DNA of 64,000 bases, from positions 186,001 through 250,000 of the forward strand of contig CAJNOP010000035.1 in assembly GCA_905250075.1 (NCBI GenBank), in the 5' to 3' direction. The position numbers were made by a program, and so were the translations under genes. Below the pieces are notes generated by a model. The model was not told where the DNA came from. It made no database searches and saw nothing but the letters and a program-made list of their open reading frames with translations. Shown piece by piece: positions 60,550 through 64,000 of the stretch. Origin of the DNA: Rotaria sp. Silwood1. Taxonomy: Eukaryota; Rotifera; Eurotatoria; Philodinida; Philodinidae. The number at the start of each line of letters is the position of its first letter. The first letter of the stretch is position 1.

Positions 60550-61891
60550 ATGATTCGATTTATTCTTATACAAAATCGAGCTGGAAAAACTCGTTTGGCT
60601 AAATGGTATGCATTCACAAACTCTCTTGAAATAGTCTTTAAACAAAATTTTAGTATATTTTTGAGACAGCTAAAGATTTGGAATGTTCTGAAACAACCAA
60701 AATCTTGTTGCTGATCCTGTTCAGCGCGTTTTTTTCGTCGCTAAGAAATTATGAAAAAGGGTTTTGATGCTTCCTGTCCTCGATTGCTAAAGAAAGATTC
60801 GTATCTAATCACCTTTGACACTTCTTACTGTGAATTTAAAAAAGGAGGAGGAGAACCGCAAGACCTCGATTTAAAATTGACAATCACTACTTTCTTTGAA
60901 AATGTATGTGAGTTCTATAAAAACTTCATGAGAATTTCAGTTGTTTCTTGTGAAAGTTATGATGAATTCATGATGGTCAAATATTTGAAAAAGATGAAAG
61001 TATATCCGATTAATCTTCATTTTTTCATCTTACTTAAAATAAATCAAGTTTTCAATTTTTGAAAATCTTTTTATTTTAGTAAGTGACATCTTCTATGACA
61101 AGACGTTTTATAGTAAAGCGAAAATAATATTTAAGTTTCTTTAGTTCTAACTCATATTAGTATGTTGTTTTGTTGAAGAAGATATATATTGATAGATTGT
61201 CTCGAAATTATTGAGATAGTGAATAATATAATATAAAGTTGATTATATATATATATATTCTTTGCTTTGATAGGTTCATGAACTTTCATGATGATGAAAA
61301 ACAAAAATTAATTGAAGAAGTTCATGCTTTGGTTACTGTACGCGATGCTAAACATACAAAGTCAGTTAAATGTGTTTGTTCTTTCTTTTATTAAATGCTT
61401 TGTTTTTTTTGTATTTATTTAGTTTTGTTGAGGTATAATTAATTATATATGTATATAAAATGATTAATGATGAAAATGATTTGTTAATTTTAGTTTCGTA
61501 ATTTTAAAATAGTTTATCGTCGTTATGCTGGCTTATACTTTTGTATTTGTGTAGATGTTAATGATAATAATTTAGCTTATCTTGAAGCAATACATAATTT
61601 TGTTGAAGTTCTCAATGAGTAAGTTAAATTAAAAAAATTAAAATATAAATTATTCGACGTATTTCTTTATGAAAAGATTCTTTCATAATGTGTGTGAACT
61701 TGATTTGGTCTTCAATTTCTATAAAGTAAGAGTTTTATTTTTTTACCTCTATATTTGTTTTCATAGTTATTCAATTACTGTATTTCAAGGTTTATTCAGT
61801 AGTCGACGAAATGTTTTTAGCTGGTGAGATACGAGAAACAAGTCAAATTAAAGTGTTAAAACAACTTACTACATTAACATCACTTGAATAA
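60550..61891 (+). CDS. AP2S1: AP-2 complex sigma subunit
   Basis: Six exons (60550-60605, 61274-61360, 61423-61432, 61494-61618, 61677-61725, 61790-61891) rebuild a 142-residue protein, exactly the human length and nearly identical in sequence ([78 protein letters not shown]). Sigma-2 is the small longin-fold chain of the clathrin adaptor AP-2 at the plasma membrane and helps bind acidic dileucine cargo signals. Exon 3 is only 10 nt and is needed to keep NFVEF in frame. It is the last gene of the compact cluster, 83 bp after PIGO. Confidence 0.97.
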
Positions 61892-61910
61892 TAAATTTAA
61901 ATGAATATAA

Positions 61911-61916
61911 AATAAA
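61911..61916 (+). terminator. Polyadenylation signal AATAAA of AP2S1
   Basis: It lies 20 nt after the AP2S1 stop. It is the first AATAAA after a stop codon in the cluster; none follows the stops of the three upstream genes. Confidence 0.6.
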
Positions 61917-62561
61917 TATTTTATTCCATTCTATAAAAATTTATCGTACAATCTAGTAGTTATCATTCCGATCAAGCCTACCTATAGATATTCACATTCG
62001 TTTGTTTTCTTTCTCAACAATATTTGTAACTTAATGTGCAATCGATGATGTTGTCTTGTCTTTAAAAATAAAATCAAACAAAACACAAAATATTTTGTTT
62101 TCTATTTTTCAAAAGTAAAAATTTGACAAATCAAGAGAAAATTCGGTGTTCATCGAAATATTAAATTTGATTTTCATCAATCAAACTGTGATAATCATAT
62201 GACATAGTACATGTTGTTGAAAAGAAAACTTTGAATTGTTCAATTAACTCATCTTATAAAAGGTTGATAAGAGAAAAAAGAAATTATAAATAAATGTTGT
62301 AATAAGATTGATCGATTGAAATCTTCACAAGCAGTAGTGCATTGCTAGAAGGTTTGGTTTCTTTTAGGTTTATTTGTTTTGACATAATTTTCGCATGGAA
62401 TTATGATGTGAGAATTTTGTTTATTTTTCAGCAATAGTACAATTGTTCTGATTATACATATTTTTCTTCTAGAGAATATTTAGGTTTATATCATTGTATA
62501 TTTTTATTAATATTATTATTTGTATTTCATTGATGTGTTCTTAAATACCCGATACATTGTC
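61917..62561. other. Intergenic DNA between AP2S1 and COASY
   Basis: No gene is recognised. A pyrimidine tract ending TTTTTCTTCTAG at about 62473 could be a 3' splice acceptor 89 nt before the COASY ATG. Confidence 0.4.
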
Positions 62562-63971
62562 ATGACTGAAAAAAATATGCGTCGATTTCAAACAGCACTT
62601 TTATTAATTACAAATCCAATTCGTTCACGTATCCCATTTATTCTTTCTTGTGTTATACCATATGTTGAAAGAAATCTTTATGTTGTTGTTCAAAATTCAA
62701 ATTTTCAATTATCATCATCATCATCATCATCATCCGAAACATTATTTGATCGTGAACAACAAAAAGAACGTATACGTCCAATGTTATATGCCATTTATAA
62801 ACACTTAACAGTAACAAAAAATCCTTCAGTTGATATTCTTCTACATAATGTTGATTCAGTAATAAAATCTACAAATCCTATTCGATTACCTCGTATATGT
62901 GAAGCAGTTTTTGCTGATTGTTCACCATCACCAGGATTATATAACTATTGTCGAGATCATTTTCATGAATTAGATCAGAATTTTGAACTTCGAATCATTG
63001 ATGAAAAAGAAGCGACAGAAGATCAATCGGCTGATAAATTTCCTACATTTGATAATGATTTATTTAATACGAGATCTACTAGTCAATATAATCGAGGAGT
63101 TTTGGGTGGTAAGTTAAAATATATTATAAAAATTAAGCTCATGATTTTTTATGTTAGGCACATTTGATCGATTGCATAATGGACACAAATTATTGTTAAC
63201 TGAAAGTGCTCTACTCTGTGATGAGAAAATTGTTGTTGGTGTAACTGATGGTGTTATGATACAAAACAAAGTAATTTCTATTGAAAATTTTCTTGAGTCA
63301 TGTTTCTTAAAGAGGAATTTTGATAAATTTAAAAATAAAACAAAATTTAATAGATCACGTATTTACCATGTATTACGTCTACTAAGGTTTTATCTGAAGT
63401 GATTGAACCAGTGAATGATCGTATGTCAAATGTTCATTCATTTGTTGATTTAATTCGACCTAGCCTTTATGTACACTGTGAACCAATTGAAGATCCATGT
63501 GGTCCATCAGCCACAATGGCTGATTTAAATGTAAAGTTCTTTTTAAAGAAACAATCACACTTTTCTTGAAGATAAGTATACATAATTTAGTGTATTATTG
63601 TTACTGATGAAACACAACAAGGTGCATTACAAGTTAATAAAGAAAGACAACAAAATGGTTTATCTCAATTAGCCGTTCATGTCATACCAATGGTTCCAGC
63701 TGATAATAATAATCAAGATGGAGATAACAAATTAAGCTCCACTTCACTTCGACGACAAATGCTTAGTATCCTTCTTAAACCACCTTTGGTAACTTTATGT
63801 TGCTATTTTTATAATATCATCTTCTAATTATTTAATAATGATTATAGAAATCAGCCGAATCCAATCGACCTTACGTGATTGGTCTTACTGGTGGTATAGG
63901 TTCAGGAAAATCAAGTATTGCTCGAAGACTTGAAAAACTTGGTGCTGCTATTATTAATTGTGATAAGTTAG
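62562..63971 (+). CDS. COASY: Bifunctional coenzyme A synthase, 5' part (continues past window)
   Basis: Exons seen: 62562-63108, 63158-63270, 63387-63531, 63591-63788 and 63848-63971. COASY catalyses the last two steps of CoA synthesis. The phosphopantetheine adenylyltransferase part has [15 protein letters not shown] (nucleotide-binding H189/H192), and the dephospho-CoA kinase part begins with [13 protein letters not shown] (P-loop). The N-terminal about 180 residues are the less conserved extension seen in animal enzymes, with a poly-Ser run coded by TCA repeats. In exon 3 the reading frame breaks at about 63480: the sequence reads TGTGGAACC where one G fewer would keep VHC...[10 protein letters not shown] in frame. 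The last visible donor appears to be GC (AG|GCAAGT). The break could be a sequencing or assembly error or a real lesion. Confidence 0.9.
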
Positions 63972-64000
63972 GCAAGTATTTTATTTATTTTTAATCATTA

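Noticed and set aside
60751-61062. 103-codon ORF inside AP2S1 intron 1
   Set aside because: It lies wholly within an intron of a well-supported gene and has no recognisable domain or splice partner. The frame length is within chance for this region.
1-64000. tRNA, rRNA genes and CRISPR arrays
   Set aside because: No cloverleaf with an intact B-box (GGTTCGAATCC type), no rRNA-like block and no regularly spaced repeats were seen by eye. A covariance-model scan was not possible.

Overview
The window is AT-rich animal DNA. The genes have short, AT-rich GT-AG introns, and the recognisable proteins (Hv1 proton channel, fascin, MPDZ-type PDZ scaffold, AP-2 sigma, PARP14-type ADP-ribosyltransferase) are metazoan. 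The general look, with small introns, a PARP with a WWE domain, an orphan F-box gene and 3' splice acceptors placed directly before start codons, fits a bdelloid rotifer such as Rotaria or Adineta. That placement is an inference, not something the sequence proves.

Layout from left to right: the 3' end of an MPDZ-like PDZ scaffold gene (1-915, +); a 100-N scaffold gap (1448-1547); a complete three-exon voltage-gated proton channel (3629-4706, +); about 10 kb of gene-poor DNA with a 2.1 kb inverted-repeat element (6691-8786) and a 473 bp foldback (10478-10950); a lone four-TM ORF (14863-15477, +); the seven-exon ribosome-biogenesis gene UTP20 (17507-29674, +), whose introns hold a GC-rich duplication, a 34 bp minisatellite and a hAT-like MITE; a convergent 13-exon PARP14-like gene with WWE, macro and PARP domains (29886-34979, -); two adjacent foldback elements (35291-36831); a five-exon fascin gene (37905-39823, +); a decayed UBA2-like pseudogene (41760-42640); an unrecognised type II membrane protein (43698-44924, -); about 9 kb of gene-poor DNA; then a compact cluster on the + strand.

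That cluster comprises a cysteine/histidine-rich protein (54238-56003), an F-box protein (56266-57132), the GPI ethanolamine-phosphate transferase PIGO (57152-60466) and the clathrin adaptor AP2S1 (60550-61891). The bifunctional CoA synthase COASY follows (62562 to the window edge). Spacing inside the cluster is 262, 19 and 83 bp. Each start codon has a pyrimidine-rich tract ending in AG just upstream, and the internal genes lack AATAAA. This is what a trans-spliced operon would look like and is the most interesting feature of the window.

Exon structures were built by hand from reading frame, GT/AG sites and recalled similarity to human proteins. All reconstructed genes close in frame except COASY, where exon 3 carries an apparent 1 bp insertion.
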